Positions 21,290-36,876 of a stretch of DNA of 64,000 bases are shown one piece after another. The first letter of the stretch is position 1; each line of letters opens with the position of its first letter. The notes beneath the pieces are model-generated. The model ran no database searches and was not told the origin of the DNA. It saw nothing but the letters and a program-made list of their open reading frames with translations. Both the position numbers and the translations under genes were made by a program. Source of the stretch: Brachypodium distachyon (taxonomy: Eukaryota; Streptophyta; Magnoliopsida; Poales; Poaceae); NCBI RefSeq assembly GCF_000005505.3, contig NC_016131.3, forward strand, positions 4,175,501 through 4,239,500. Direction: 5' to 3'.

Positions 21290-22200
21290 TAGATGCCTAA
21301 TTCAGTATACATAGTAAAAGCTATGGTTCGTCGTCCTCTGTAACCTCCCCTCTTCTGTCCCAGCTGCTACGACAATGTCAGCACAATGGGCTTTGCTTGA
21401 ACCAAGTCGTTCTGACTGCCGACTTGTAAACTTGTTGCCTCTGACTCCTGAATGCCGCGCGTCATGTTTGCAAAACGAGAGAGCTATCTAGTTTCTCTCC
21501 GTGTAACTGAATAAATTCCAGGGTCAGGCATGCATCCATCATCTGTTTGAGTAAATAATTTAGTAACCGCCGGACTCCAGACTTGGCGAAATATATGCAC
21601 TCAAAAGTCAAGCGTACATAAATGAACGGGGATGGAGATTGGTTGACAAAATTGGTGCCCACCCCATCGTCTACACTTGACATGGACGCATACACACATC
21701 ATCGATCCCATGGTGGGCAAGTTGTGAATAACTAGTACAGCAACAAGTATGAATTCAGAATACTTGAGAGAGCCGGCAGGTCACTGTCGCCGGTCCGGTG
21801 TCAAACCGTGGAGCACATGGGACAAGTCAAACGGAAGCGAGCAATTATCCTGGTTTGGAATTCAAGAATCTTTCCAGATTTTACACGAATATCGAATGGA
21901 TCGGATGAACAAAAACGGTACTGGTAGCTAGCAAGAGATGCTTGTATGAAGAGGCTCCCATGGATCGGAAGAACAGAAATGTACAGTAATGGTTGTTGTC
22001 TGTAACTATGTATACAGAACGCAAAGCTGCGCGCTGCGCTGTGCGGGCGAAATTTCGATCCCTCGATCGATCGATCTCGAGTAAAATTTCGCACGAACAG
22101 CGCGATCCGGCAAGCATCCCAAGCTGATATGTATATATCTACATACATAGTACTAGTACTATAATCTAATGCCTGCAGAATCTTTACAGATTCCTGCAGA
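21290..22200. other. Intergenic, 3' flank of the VQ gene
   Basis: No gene recognised. The part from about 21,930 to 22,200 is probably the 3' UTR of the minus-strand VQ gene. Confidence 0.45.
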
Positions 22201-22605
22201 TTATAGCAGTGGGCTGAGCTCCTGGATGTACTGCATGGTGTTGGGGGAGAAGACGAAGCCGGGGGACATGAGCAGCCCGGCACCGGCCGCCTGGGCCTGG
22301 CGACGCTGCCCGAGGGTGAGCAGCAGCGGGTCACCCACACCTGCCGCTCCGCCGCCGATCTCCAGCGCCGGCGACGGCGTGGGCTGCCTGCCCGTGAGCC
22401 GCTGCACGACGGTCATGAACTCCTGCGGCCGCGCGTGCACCACCTTGGGCGTGTGCTCGTACACGATCACCGGCGCCGCGCTCTTCTTGCTGGCGGCCGC
22501 CGGCGGCCTGGACGGCGACGACACCTTCAGCGGCTGCGGCCGCGGCCCCCGGAGGCCGCCCCCGGGTTTCCTGGGGGAAGAAGACGACGCGGTCATCGCG
22601 GTCAT
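22201..22605 (-). CDS. VQ-motif protein (MKS1/VQ20-like)
   Basis: Intronless 134-aa protein. The VQ motif FMTVVQRLTG (residues 63-72, FxxxVQxLTG) is intact and preceded by APVIVYEHTPKVVHARPQE, as in MKS1/VQ20-type members. A second conserved block RGPRPQPLKV lies at 19-28. The C-terminus ends FSPNTMQYIQELSPLL, also typical. VQ proteins are nuclear cofactors that bind WRKY transcription factors and are often MAP-kinase substrates in defence and development. The start is the first ATG (22605); a second ATG three codons later is equally possible. A TATA box lies about 115 bp upstream. The family is certain; the subgroup is inferred. Confidence 0.9.
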   Translation of the reverse strand: MTAMTASSSSPRKPGGGLRGPRPQPLKVSSPSRPPAAASKKSAAPVIVYEHTPKVVHARPQEFMTVVQRLTGRQPTPSPALEIGGGAAGVGDPLLLTLGQRRQAQAAGAGLLMSPGFVFSPNTMQYIQELSPLL

Positions 22606-22717
22606 TTTTGGCAGCCCGTAAGTACGTACTCGATCTCCGATGAAGTTAATTAGCTAAGCTTGTCTGTGCTACGCTCTGGCCGGCTTTGAGCTTTCCGATG
22701 GAGCAGTTGCACGGGGG

Positions 22718-22724
22718 TTTTATA
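22718..22724 (-). promoter_or_regulatory. TATA box of the VQ gene
   Basis: The minus strand reads GCTCTATAAAACCCCC, 113 bp before the ATG, implying a leader of about 80 nt. Confidence 0.7.
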
Positions 22725-25700
22725 GAGCGCGCGGCCGGAGGAGAAGGGTGGATAGACTGAGTGAGATGAGAAGAGATGATACGGTGTGGCCGGCAAGGAG
22801 TTGAAAAGGGAGGAAATGACGTGAGGCGCGAGTGCGTCGCTGTGCGAAAAGGTCGCCGGTCAAGTAAGGTGCGGCAGATGGACTGTTGACATATTTTAAT
22901 TTTTTTGGGAGGGTAGGTTTAGAACTTGAAAGCGGTTAGCGATCGTTTTGACTGGACGATCGGCTAATCCAAGGGATCGAGGGGCCGAGGTGCGCGTTCA
23001 CAGCTCCATCGAGCTAGCCAGGCGGTCAAAGTGCTAGCTCCCAGAAGACTTCGACCTGCTAGGTCGTTCGATCTTCCGCGGGCTAATGGTTTTTGTGAGT
23101 CGAGAGAAGTGGGATCCTCTTGGTTTCATGGGTTTGACATTTTGGAGTTTGACATTTCGGAGAGAGTAGGCACGTCCGAACTCCGAATAGATTGGTAAGC
23201 ACGACGTAGGACAACTCGTACACATGTCATCGTTGGCATTGGCATTAGGTCATTGGTTTTGCCATCGAGAAGTTGCTTGTTTTTTAATTAGAGATCAGTC
23301 GTAATATTTGACCGTCGGATTTTAAACGATAGCAAGTGGAAGAGAGGATAGTGGAGATGACCTTTAGATCTTAATCCAATTGCTCTAATACGTCAACTGA
23401 GATTGGAAACATTATGCTTAAGAATCAGGCCACTGAAAAATAGCCACACCCTATTTAACAGGTTTTCGCCCTTAGCTCGACACATTTGTTATTCCATAGT
23501 CACGCTTTTTTTAAACAATCCCGTGATCAGATTCCACTATCAAAGATAAGAGTCCCCCCCTCCCCCTAGTTTCCACGTGTAAACAATCTAGCAAAATAAC
23601 CAACATCCAGGGCTGGCACGCATCTTTTTTCCGCCAAAGTCATCGTCGAAGCTCAATGCGGTGAACTCCAAGGAAGGAGGAAGAGCCAGTGACTCACGTG
23701 AGTGTCTAGGATCGCAAGGTGGAGCTGTCAGCGATGCAGGAACGACGAAGCTGAAGAACAAGACCTCGTCGGAGATGGGGGAATATCGAATGGTGCATTT
23801 TTTTTTTCTATTAATGTTTTCTCTCTGCTTTGTGAATTTCATTCTTTATGTGAGAACTAAGCATGTTTAGGTGGTCAAATGTTGTGTGAGTGTGTGTTTT
23901 AGTATTTAAGCAGCCTAAATGCCTAACTTGGCCATTCGGGTCAAAGAAAAAAAATACAGCGCCAATGTGCCTTCTTAGAAGATGGGACAAATGTTTGGAT
24001 TCTTTAAACTCCAACAACAATTCAGGATGAATTATTTGAATTTTGGAAGCTGTTCACACATGTCATCTTGAATATTTAGCCCCTAGTTTTTTTTCATGAG
24101 GATATCGCTACCGGTCTCTCTATTTGTTTATGCATACCCATTGTTATTAACCAATGGTACATATACATGTATCTATACATGGTTGTGTGCATCACATGAT
24201 GCGGGAGCTCTTTGGGAAGGAAACAAAAAAGTGCAGTACATACACATATATATGTATTGCATTTACATCTGTACATGTCAGTCAAATGTTACTCTCTCCT
24301 TTCCAAAATAACGGTCACTTGTTTCGGGGACGGAGGAGTACATTGTCTCCCTTTTTCAATCGTGGAATCTCGATTTGTTCTGCGGTCGGCCTGTCTCGGG
24401 CCTCTCGGCAGAAGGTTTGGAAACCTCGGATCCGAAACACACAACGGAAACGGAGGCTGGCCCAGCTGGGGCGACCGACCGGACCGAGATGGCTTACTTT
24501 CTGCAACCAGAAAGTTGTAACCATGGTCGGCTCTCGGAAAGCTTAATTTGTCAATCTGACAATCTGCGTTCTATTCTACGTGCCGTTGAAACAGCTCTCG
24601 CTAGCTCGAGATCCATCGATCGCCGGTCAAAAAACGCGCGCACGAGACGACCGGCAGAAAATGTCGCGTAGCGACGTTCTCTTGCTGCTACGGAGGACTT
24701 TAAGAAACTCGAGAAGACGACGTAGTACTGTTTTGACTTTGGAGCGAAGAAGTCAACCAAACTTTGTCGCATGGGAATCGTACGTCGTCCGGCATTTTCA
24801 GACCAGACCAGATCAGATCAGGCACTACTTACTCCAGTGCATTAATTAAGCAACAAGACGGCGCCGGCTAACCCATGGCAATACGAGTCCACACGGGATA
24901 ACGGCATATGGCTTGGACGAAGGCATGCAGTGGAATTTGCGCGTGGTTCTTCCATTCAAATGCTTCCTCGAACTTAATATGGGACGGCGTACGTACTTCT
25001 GGACACCTTGATCTAAACTGGTGCAAAAGTTGATGGTCGTCGGGGGTACGAAGAGCGCGATTTGACCCATTTTATGAACTGGTGTAGTCATGTTCATTGC
25101 TGCAGATTTTTGTAGCCAAAATCATGCGTGAGGCTCGTTGCATGCCAAAATCATTAAGAAAATATTGCACGTATATGAATAAAAAGGTGGATTTTAGATT
25201 TAACAAAAAAAATACTGGGGCATAAACTGATATTCCCAATCAAATACGAAAAGGTAACACAAATCCAGAAAATGCAAAACTTAGCCAAGTAATTGAGTCG
25301 GCCCACCTATAAATCATCCCACGAGCCATTGTTTTTGGATTGGCTTGAGCCGAGTCATTTGGTAAAATTTCCCGATTTTTTTTGGTACAAAATCATGAAT
25401 GTCTTCCTGACCGTGCACTGTTATTTTTTTTCAGATCATTTATCCATGTCGTTTGGGAGAAGAAAAAAACAAAACAGATGATTTGGCCAATCTGAACATG
25501 ATTTTCCAAGGTTTCTAAAGAAATAGTAAAAAAAAAGGTCTTCTTGACTAGGCCCATGATGTGGTGACTCTCTGAGCAACCACGGCGACGACGAGGAAGC
25601 GACATACATGATCTTAAACGTGGACCACCCGTGCGAGAATCCGGCTTAGTGGCATTGTATCAATAATTTGGGCTAATCTCAAACTGTTACCTTGAAGTGG

Positions 25701-26219
25701 TTATTCCCGGCTAAAAAGTAGCAGAGCAAAGTGGTGCCTCTCTGCGACATATATCTCAAATATATTGGCTTTGTGTAATTTTACTCAGTAGCCGCTTCAC
25801 TAAACTCGTATGTAATTCTATAAAATTATTTGGCTTTCGTGCAAGCAGGATTTCATTTATGTTCTACTTAGTGGGGGCATGCTGGTTCAAAAATTTGACT
25901 CAAAATTTAATTTAAGATTTGATAATCAATCTAAAAACGTGACTAAGAGTTTGCATCTTTATTTGCACGAGGTGGAAATAGGCGGATCCGTATCCTCGTC
26001 CCGCCCGTGGGAGCTCCCGCCATTCGGCACAGCACGTAAGGCCCACACGGCAGTGACACAAATCCGCCCTTCGGGGCCCACCCCATTTGGCTCCGTCCGC
26101 TCCCTCCCCTGCCTCTCTCCTCCGATCCAACCGAGCAACCGCCCGCCTCCTGGGGGCCCCCCCTCCACCGCTCGTCTCCAATGCCACCGCCGCCGCCGCC
26201 CGCCTAGGGTCTCCCGGCG
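22725..26219. other. Intergenic region between the VQ gene and the first CDPK
   Basis: Divergent promoter space. No open frame here shows a recognisable domain. A CA/TG-rich stretch lies at about 23,880-23,905. From about 25,985 the DNA turns GC-rich and pyrimidine-rich (CTCCGTCCGCTCCCTCCCCT), which fits the 5' leader of the CDPK. Confidence 0.5.
24292..24338. mobile_element. Very short Stowaway remnant
   Basis: TCTCTCCTTTCCAAAATAAC ... TTTCGGGGACGGAGGAG followed by TA. The ends resemble Stowaway termini with most of the body deleted. Confidence 0.4.
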
Positions 26220-29445
<3,226 letters not shown>

Positions 29446-29938
29446 AGGAAGGTAATTGTCTAATTGACGAGTATTTTTCCCAGTGTCTTCCCTATCGGTT
29501 GATAATGTTAGATATTCGCTCTAAGTTGAAATTTGACGATTTTTGTTTGTCTTAACAGGATCAGATAATTAGTTTCACTCTATGGTCAGTTTTTTGTATG
29601 ATTGGAGTCGTATGACATGTCATAGCATACATCTGGTTATTCAAATTTTGTTGCTATACCATACATTTATTTGAAGAGGTTTTTATTGATTAACTAACAC
29701 AAATTTATCGATGAACTACTTAGTCTGGTTATGGTTTCTATGGGTTGTACAAGTCAAATCCTCCATAACTACATGTATGAAACCTAGCACTTGTAGCTGT
29801 GGTAATCGAAAACACATAATCATGCATGTTTGAGAAATAAACGAGGGAAAGAAGTTTTGGGCCTCTGATACAAAGACATTCAAATAGACTGTGAATGCCT
29901 TCAAACCACCATTATGATTTTCTTGAAAGAAAACTGTA
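29446..29938. other. 3' UTR and downstream flank of CDPK copy 1
   Basis: T-rich transcript tail. A splice-acceptor-like TTTCTTTACAG|GTGTAG at about 31,030 could belong to a 3' UTR intron, but this cannot be decided from sequence. Confidence 0.4.
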
Positions 29939-30252
29939 CAGCTCGTTTGGCACCCATCATTTGGGCATAGAATTGTAGAATTCATTTTGAATTTCAAAAA
30001 ACAGCTTGTTTGGTTGGCACGGAATTAGCCACAGGAATTCAATCTCAAATTCCATGGAATCACACTATAACTAGCCTTAATCTCTAAAAGCCATCATTTC
30101 TCTAGAATTGTCTCTCACTCTTCAATTCCATGTGATAGACAAACATGATTTTTCAATCCGGATTACAAATTCAACCAAATGAGATCCTATCAAAAATTGG
30201 ATTCATTTCATTTTGATCAAATGAAATGAATTCTTGGTTGCCAAACGAGCTG
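29939..30252. mobile_element. MITE with ~30-bp terminal inverted repeats (314 bp)
   Basis: The left end CAGCTCGTTTGGCACCCATC and the right end, read inward, CAGCTCGTTTGGCAACCAAG share a strong inverted repeat that continues into GAATTCATTT on both sides. TA flanks both ends. An inner AACAGCTTGTTTGGTTGGCA repeats the terminus. Superfamily uncertain: CTCGTTTGG-type ends occur in Tourist- and hAT-like MITEs. Confidence 0.75.
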
Positions 30253-30447
30253 TAAGGGAAACCCCTACAGTATAAATATGAACCTAAGTTCGCATCCATA
30301 AGGACTTAAACCCAGGTGGTGGGTTGTACATTCACTCTCCCAACAAAGTGATCTGGGCTTACTTCCTTTCAAGCAAGCATTGCACCTAGCAATGAGGCTT
30401 CAAATTACAGTATGTTCAGTTGGCAGGACTTAAAATTCTACAGTTAT

Positions 30448-30503
30448 ATAGGATCCACTAGATATTTAAATCCAGATAGGATCCACTAGATATTTAAATC
30501 CAG
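30448..30503. repeat. Perfect 28-bp tandem duplication
   Basis: Two identical adjacent copies of a unit that begins ATAGGATCCACTAGATATTT and ends AAATCCAG, with no mismatch, implying a recent event. Confidence 0.95.
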
Positions 30504-32867
30504 ATATACATATAACAAATTAAGGTAGACTGTCCTTAAGGAGCTTGTATACGTGGAAACAAATTGACAGACTAATACAAGGAGATAAAGAGTGCTGGAC
30601 ACTAAAAAATCGAAATTAGATAAGCTGTATTTTTTTATAGTTGCTGACCTCTGTTATCCTTGATAAGTTTTGGCTGTCATGCTGTGACTTGGTTGCTTAA
30701 TAAATGTACAACTGCGTAATTAGGCGAATGTTTCATGTTAACAAACAATATATGTCTTCATCACAACAATGGTGTCTGGTCAGGTGAAATGAGTTCAAGG
30801 GTGCAAATGAATATTTGCTGAATAAAAGAGTCTCTACAATGTTATCCTGAAGTAGTCTCTGGCTTACTGCCTTTTCGGGTCGTAAAAAGTCGCATGCTAA
30901 AAGTTCCCATCGTCTACAAATATTATTTTTTGACTGAAATCTACTGATATTATTTGGTAAACGTCGCAGCTGACTGAATGGTGCCCTTTAATGCAGAGCA
31001 TGCTTACTGTTTGTTCTGGTTTCTTTACAGGTGTAGTTGAGCAAAATTATCATTCAGTAACCCACAAAAGTTAGCCCAGAAGCAGAATAGCACCAACAGC
31101 TTGAATTGCATGCAGGCCGGCATTCAGACCCCAAGATTCCATGGCATCTCTATCCAAGTTTGGGGTCTCTGAAGCAGAGCTAACACATGCGGGAGCTTGC
31201 GTACAAAGCGGCTTGGCTTACAAGTCAAAAGATGGACATATAGGGTGCTGAGCATGGCGTCGTTTGATTTACCTCCACGAGGCATGGGCCGCTATCGTAG
31301 TTCCTCTTCGGTGGTAAGAAATGTTGGATGAAACTGCCATGTATACGCATTGTAACTTGTAAGTAAGCATGAGAGAGTTGAGTAGGTGAGGTTCTTTTCT
31401 TCTGTCTCTTAAAAAAAAATCCCTGTTCTGGAACCAGCGGCAGGGAGATCATATCGGAGCAAGTAAAACTCCAGCTGTTACGTTTGATTCTGTTTGTCTG
31501 TGTCGAATAGCGTAAGTATAGGTTGTGTCTATGTACTGTAGGTGAAAAGTCTGACAAATGAAAATGACTCTGGAGTTGTTATTCTTCTCTTTTGGTGTTG
31601 TGAGAAACTGAGAACAATGGAACGGACAAAAAAAGCCTGATGATGATGACGATTATTTGGAATTTTCACTTACCGATTGCATCTTGTGTTCTGCTGACCT
31701 GTTGATCTACAGCCGACTGTTCGAGCACCTAATACTGAGCTATGGAAACCCTTCGTAGCATCTTGTACCCGCGTGCTGCCGTGCCCGCCATCCATTGTCG
31801 CTGTCGCTGCAGGCTTGATGCTGACGGTTCTCTCATTAAGTAGGTGGTCTGACCATGTCAATGTGCAAAATGGTAGCAGTGGACAATGGTACATCCGAAT
31901 GTCACCCCAGTCCTAAAAGCTAAATGAGCCTCAGCTTTTAAAAAATGTGAATGGTCAGAAAATATTTTTACATAACCGGGACATATATTTTTCATATCAT
32001 ACTAGCATCAACACCACCAGTGTGATCACTAACACATCAACTTTATCAGGATTAGTTGGCCCTAAATATTTTTGCCAGTGTTGCCAGCATCGGCATGTTA
32101 GCATCATCACCATGGCCCTCGTCAATGCTAGCATCTAGAGTTTGATCTTCAAGAGCATCCTTTTGAGCCTGATCGATAATGCTGTCTTGTCTTATTAGTA
32201 ACCGTCAATATTCATATTCTTATCCGGACACTATCCGCTCAACTCCGCATCCGTTGTAAAATATGGTATGCTAGGACCTAGGATATCGTTTTAACTAATA
32301 TCCGTTCGTATTCGCTTTTCGTTTCCACGCCTACACTCAACACCTCAAGATTGTGGCTGATTCAAGGAGCCTCGGCCGCTGCAGTGAAGCTTCCTTGGGG
32401 AAACCACGCCGCTGCTCTGTCACGTGCCTGTCGGGGCCACAACCGCCGGCCGGCCGCGCCATGCCGCCATCCCAGGAGGTTCGCTGCGATGAGCCACGTT
32501 GCAACAAGAGAAGAGCTACGTCACCACAAACGAGCAGAAGACCGCCGCCGGCGACGGGGAGATGTGACAGCGCTGTGCTACTGCTAGGAGCCGCCCGTGC
32601 ATGTCGAACGAATTTTCTCTCTACAAATTTTAGTAGACCAAAAGAGAAATATCCATGGCGCCTATTTCAATACGGCTCTACTAGATTATAACGATGCACC
32701 TAGGTACATTAAAACGTTAAGTACAAATTTATACAAAATGCAATATTTCTCCAGACTCCTATCATACTTAAGCATTATACTGGGGTCTTAAATATAGAAA
32801 TATCACATATAGTAACATCTAGACGCCCAATCCTGCTAGTTTTCTTGAAATGGAAAAGATTAGGAGG
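30504..32867. other. Intergenic region between CDPK copy 1 and the receptor kinase
   Basis: No gene recognised. A GC-richer island at 32,350-32,590 holds overlapping frames on two registers with no domain. The part just before 32,867 is the 3' flank of the receptor kinase. Confidence 0.5.
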
Positions 32868-35285
32868 CTAGGAGCATATTGAAGATGAGCTTCCAGCCAT
32901 GGCTTGGAGCAGTCTTGGTATCGGGGGCATCCTGATCTCAACTAGCTTCTCAAGAATCTGAACCACCTCCCCCATTGTTGGCCGATCAAACTCATCATCT
33001 TGGATGCACCAACATGCAACCTTGCAAACAAGTTCAGCCTCATCCAGATTGACATCTCCATGTAACATGTGATCTAACAAACTCTCCATGTCTCCTTCAA
33101 GAAGCTTATGTGCAGCATGCACAGGGAAATAAACATCAAGGTTGTCATTACTCGAACACGTTGTGCATGTGTTCCTCCTTCCAGATATTATTTCCAGTAA
33201 CACCATCCCGTAGCTATAAACATCAACTTTTGGTGTAATAGCAACGCCACTAATCCATTCAGGCGCAAGGTACCCTGCGGTTCCTCTCATTGTCGTCAAG
33301 ACTCTGCTAAAATCCCTTCCTAAAAGCTTAGCCATCCCGAAGTCTGCAATTTTAGGAAGGAATGAAGCGTCAAGAAGTATGTTTTCCGGCTTGATATCAC
33401 AATGTATGATGCAGTCTCGACAACTCTCATGCAAGTAGGCTAACCCTCTCGCAACTCCCAGGGCTATCCGATACCTAGCCGTCCAATTCAACACCATAGA
33501 ATTGCCCCGAAATAGATGGACATCAAGAGAGTGATTTGGCATGTATTCGTAAACAAGCAACCTCTTGGAACCATCACAACAGAAACCAACAAGGTTAACT
33601 AAATTGATGTGCTGGATGACTCCAATCGAGTTCACTTCAGCTCTGAATTCCTTCTCACCTTGATAAGCACCATCAAGCCTCTTCACTGCTATGGCAATTG
33701 AATCATTTATAAACCCCTTGAATACAGAACCAAAACTGCCTTCCCCCAACTTATCTGTGAATTTTTTTGTTGCGCCCTGTAGATCATTGTATCTAAATGC
33801 AATGATTCCACTACAACCTTGAAAAACATTCGATATGTGGCCAGAGCTCTTCCTTTTGTTTCTCCAAATCATTAGTGAGAGGATAAGTGCAAGTAAGCAT
33901 AGAACAAAAATGCCTGCACCAGTTACCGCTCCAACAACAGTCCCTCTTCTGTTGTTTTTCAAACTTTGAACATCTTTAGCAGAAAGACGAAGGAAAATTG
34001 TTTCTTCACTTGAATTGGCAGTGTCACTACATTGCAGTTGTCTAACGTTGAGCAATTCATTATACCATATAGAACATCCACTGTAGCCGAAGGAGTAAGC
34101 AGTGCACGAGCAATTATTCAGGCAAACTTGTGCACACTCACCGGCGCTTCTAGCAGCTTCTACTTTTGGGTTATCTTGGGGCGATCTAACACATGGCACA
34201 GAGTAGAACTTGTCTGTGGTATGTGTTGTGCTCTTGTTGCTAGTACAGTCTAATTGAGTGATTCTAGAACACCCACCCGATCGATCTTCCAGCTCCCAAT
34301 CCTCGGGGGATGTTATGGTGAAGCCCTCCATACAATTGCAATGTGGAACCACATTATCAGTGCAAGTTGTGAAAGCTCCACAAATTGCATAGACATCACA
34401 CTGAGCTTTCGGTTGGGCATAAATCATTGTCCAATCCTGTGAGTCCTCTAACCAGATGAATGTTTTTGTTTGACCTGAGACGTCAATTACATGACGAGTA
34501 ACCATATTTTCATGTACTAAGTTATACGTGAAGTACTTCTCTTGGTCATTGTCCACAAATGTTGAACTGAAAATGGGGTGGTCGGACGTCATCTCTGGAA
34601 TTGAGGCAAAGTATTTACCATTCCATACACCGCTGGACCAATATGGTACGGATAAGTTCAATGAGAGAAGCAATAACTGGTTAATACCACTGGGGTCTAA
34701 CTCAAAGTGATACGCACCGCTAGCTGGGTTGACCAAGTTTTTCCAAGAAACAATACGGCGATTCAGGCCGGTGACCTTGTCCAATCCAAGCTTTGCCCCA
34801 GGGAAAAATGTATCTGTGGGGTGATCAAAGCTTTGCCACAAAACTTCCGATGAGTTTGAATAGTCTGTCAGGATGAGATTTCCACTATTGGAGAGCATAG
34901 CAATGGTACTATTTCTTCTGTTTTTTGCCGTTGTAGACCAGATTATGGACTTGGTAGATGGGTTTAGGATGACAAGGTTGCCATCGATTGAGAGTGTGAA
35001 CTCCAATGAAGTGGTGTTCTTGATTGGCTTATCCCTATTTGCAACCCAGGCTGAAGTAAATTTGCGGACTGTATTGAACCATATGCCCAGGTACCAGTTG
35101 GTAGTGCTTTCAGAGGATTTCCCGCGTCCTTTGAAGAAACCAAGCGCGTACCTGCCATTCTTGGAGACGAGCTTGTCGTTGATGTCAAGTGCTTGGCCGG
35201 CCAAGATGGTGTCTGTGGCAGCAAAACTTGCAGGGGTGGTTGAGCAGAAGAACAACAAGATGCAGACAACGGGGAGGACACGCAT
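32868..35285 (-). CDS. G-type lectin S-receptor-like Ser/Thr kinase (intronless)
   Basis: Full-length 805-aa receptor kinase in one exon. A signal peptide (1-22, ending TPASFA-A) is followed by the bulb-type mannose-lectin domain (about 25-155, LVSKNGRYALGFF, VANRDKPI, VLWQSFDHPTDT). The S-locus glycoprotein domain (about 200-310, WSSGVWNGKYF), an EGF-like cysteine cluster (AQCDVYAICGAFTTC) and a PAN/apple domain (about 355-432, CAQVCLNNCSCTAYSF) come next. One membrane span lies at 448-473. The kinase domain has GEGSFGSVF 514-522, Lys535, DFG 648-650 and APE 674-676. The catalytic loop is HCDIKPEN: the arginine before the aspartate is replaced by cysteine, making this a non-RD kinase, a type frequent among immune receptors. 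Resembles the At2g19130 group. Ligand unknown; defence is a family-level inference. Confidence 0.95.
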   Translation of the reverse strand: MRVLPVVCILLFFCSTTPASFAATDTILAGQALDINDKLVSKNGRYALGFFKGRGKSSESTTNWYLGIWFNTVRKFTSAWVANRDKPIKNTTSLEFTLSIDGNLVILNPSTKSIIWSTTAKNRRNSTIAMLSNSGNLILTDYSNSSEVLWQSFDHPTDTFFPGAKLGLDKVTGLNRRIVSWKNLVNPASGAYHFELDPSGINQLLLLSLNLSVPYWSSGVWNGKYFASIPEMTSDHPIFSSTFVDNDQEKYFTYNLVHENMVTRHVIDVSGQTKTFIWLEDSQDWTMIYAQPKAQCDVYAICGAFTTCTDNVVPHCNCMEGFTITSPEDWELEDRSGGCSRITQLDCTSNKSTTHTTDKFYSVPCVRSPQDNPKVEAARSAGECAQVCLNNCSCTAYSFGYSGCSIWYNELLNVRQLQCSDTANSSEETIFLRLSAKDVQSLKNNRRGTVVGAVTGAGIFVLCLLALILSLMIWRNKRKSSGHISNVFQGCSGIIAFRYNDLQGATKKFTDKLGEGSFGSVFKGFINDSIAIAVKRLDGAYQGEKEFRAEVNSIGVIQHINLVNLVGFCCDGSKRLLVYEYMPNHSLDVHLFRGNSMVLNWTARYRIALGVARGLAYLHESCRDCIIHCDIKPENILLDASFLPKIADFGMAKLLGRDFSRVLTTMRGTAGYLAPEWISGVAITPKVDVYSYGMVLLEIISGRRNTCTTCSSNDNLDVYFPVHAAHKLLEGDMESLLDHMLHGDVNLDEAELVCKVACWCIQDDEFDRPTMGEVVQILEKLVEIRMPPIPRLLQAMAGSSSSICS

Positions 35286-36719
35286 GACGACTGAAGGTGA
35301 GGGTGTACTAAGAACCTGTTGTGCTGGGGCGTAGAATGGGTGATTGGGTGCTCAGTCAGTGCTCATGGTGATAAATAAGCAAGGTGGAGTCAAGCACAAC
35401 AGCCAAGCTAGTGGAGTGAAAACAAAAACTTACTCTTGTGGTGATGATCAGCTGCATGGCATCCACGGCAGAGCAACCATGTGGTCCAGTCGTTCTGGAC
35501 TGGATTGTGTGGTGACGATCGAGGGGATGGTGAACGACGAAGAACCTGTCCGGAATCAGTCTAGTATTTCCAAAGTCCAGAAGACTTGGTATGGAAAAAG
35601 GATTCTTGTCTCACCAATAGACAACACTGAAAATTAAAACCTTGATGCGATGTCCCCGCTCAAAAAAAGAACTTGATGTGATATTATCCACCCTTTGGTG
35701 ATCGTCCTTTGTTACCTTGTCGGAATGCCAGTAGTTAGGAAAGAATTGCCGTCATGTGGTATGGCCTCAGCATTTCCATAACCCAAGATTTTAGATATGC
35801 AACATGCTCAAAATGACAAAATGAGGTGGGAGCATTTAAGTCCAACTTCTTGTAAAATGAAAAACTAGCCCTAAACCTTCTGATGATGTGCATATCAATC
35901 CAAATTAGTCTGAATTGGACACGTGGCAGCAACCTAGAATTTCGTCCGGCGCGGTGAAATTTCGCAAAAAGCTATAACAATTCACACATAGGTTTTCGGT
36001 CAAAAATTCACACGTAGGTCTCCCGGTGACACAGGAAGAATGACTCATGTAAATTTGACTATAAACCCCTCCGATTCACTTGCCTCATCGTCTCCACCCA
36101 AACACATCATGTTTGAGACCATTAAATTACCAAATGAACCAAGATTAAGCCTACCGAGAACCCTATAAAAAAACCACGAAAATGACCCAAAATCGTAGCC
36201 ATGCCAGGTGAAAAAGGAGCTGACCGTACTGTGGTGATCCATTGTCCATTTGACGAAGCTGCGGCTCACAACCTCACTAAATCGCCGCCGACGAGGTGTG
36301 ATCGGCCTCCACGTCGTCGTCGAGGAATAAAGAAATCGTCCGAGGTTTGGGTGGAGATAAAGAGGTAACTGAATCGGATGGGCATATTATCAAATTTACA
36401 TGGAGCCATTCTGCCTGTGTTGTCGGGGGGACCTTCATGTGAATTGTTACAGTCTGATGTTCTTTTGTGTGAAATTTTCCCCACGCCCGACGGAAGTCTA
36501 GTTTGCTGCCACACGTCCAATTCGGACTAATTTGAACCAATGTGCACAACATCACAGGGTTTAGAACTATGTTTTCTCATTATACAAAAAAATAGACGAA
36601 AATGTTCCCAGCTCTTAAGTAGTTGGACCAATGGTGCAATTACCTTTCTCGTTTGCTAGTTTTGGAAGGCAGAGAGTAGAGTGGTACAATAAATACCGTT
36701 AGTATAAACTAAATGCTTA
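35286..36719. other. Promoter side of the receptor kinase and intergenic DNA
   Basis: Minus-strand promoter space for the receptor kinase, with an AT-rich patch near 35,370 (TATTTATCACC on the minus strand). No other gene recognised. Confidence 0.45.
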
Positions 36720-36843
36720 TCTATTACTATCTATTAAATTGGCATGCCGACCTCAACAGCGCCATGAGTTGCCTACATAGAAAATAAAAATAAATAGTTT
36801 GTGATTTTATTGACCCGTAGCAACCTGCGGACACACGTGCTAG
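36720..36843 (+). mobile_element. Tiny Helitron-like element (candidate, 124 bp)
   Basis: Begins A|TCTATTACTATCTATTAAAT and ends CCCGTAGCAACCTGCGG, then ACACACGTG-CTAG|T. This matches the A|TC start, GC-rich hairpin and CTAG|T end expected of a non-autonomous Helitron inserted in an AT dinucleotide. It is 33 bp upstream of a tRNA gene. The hairpin is imperfect and the element unusually short. Confidence 0.4.
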
Positions 36844-36876
36844 TCTAGTGCATACTGCAACAAGAAGATCAACAAA

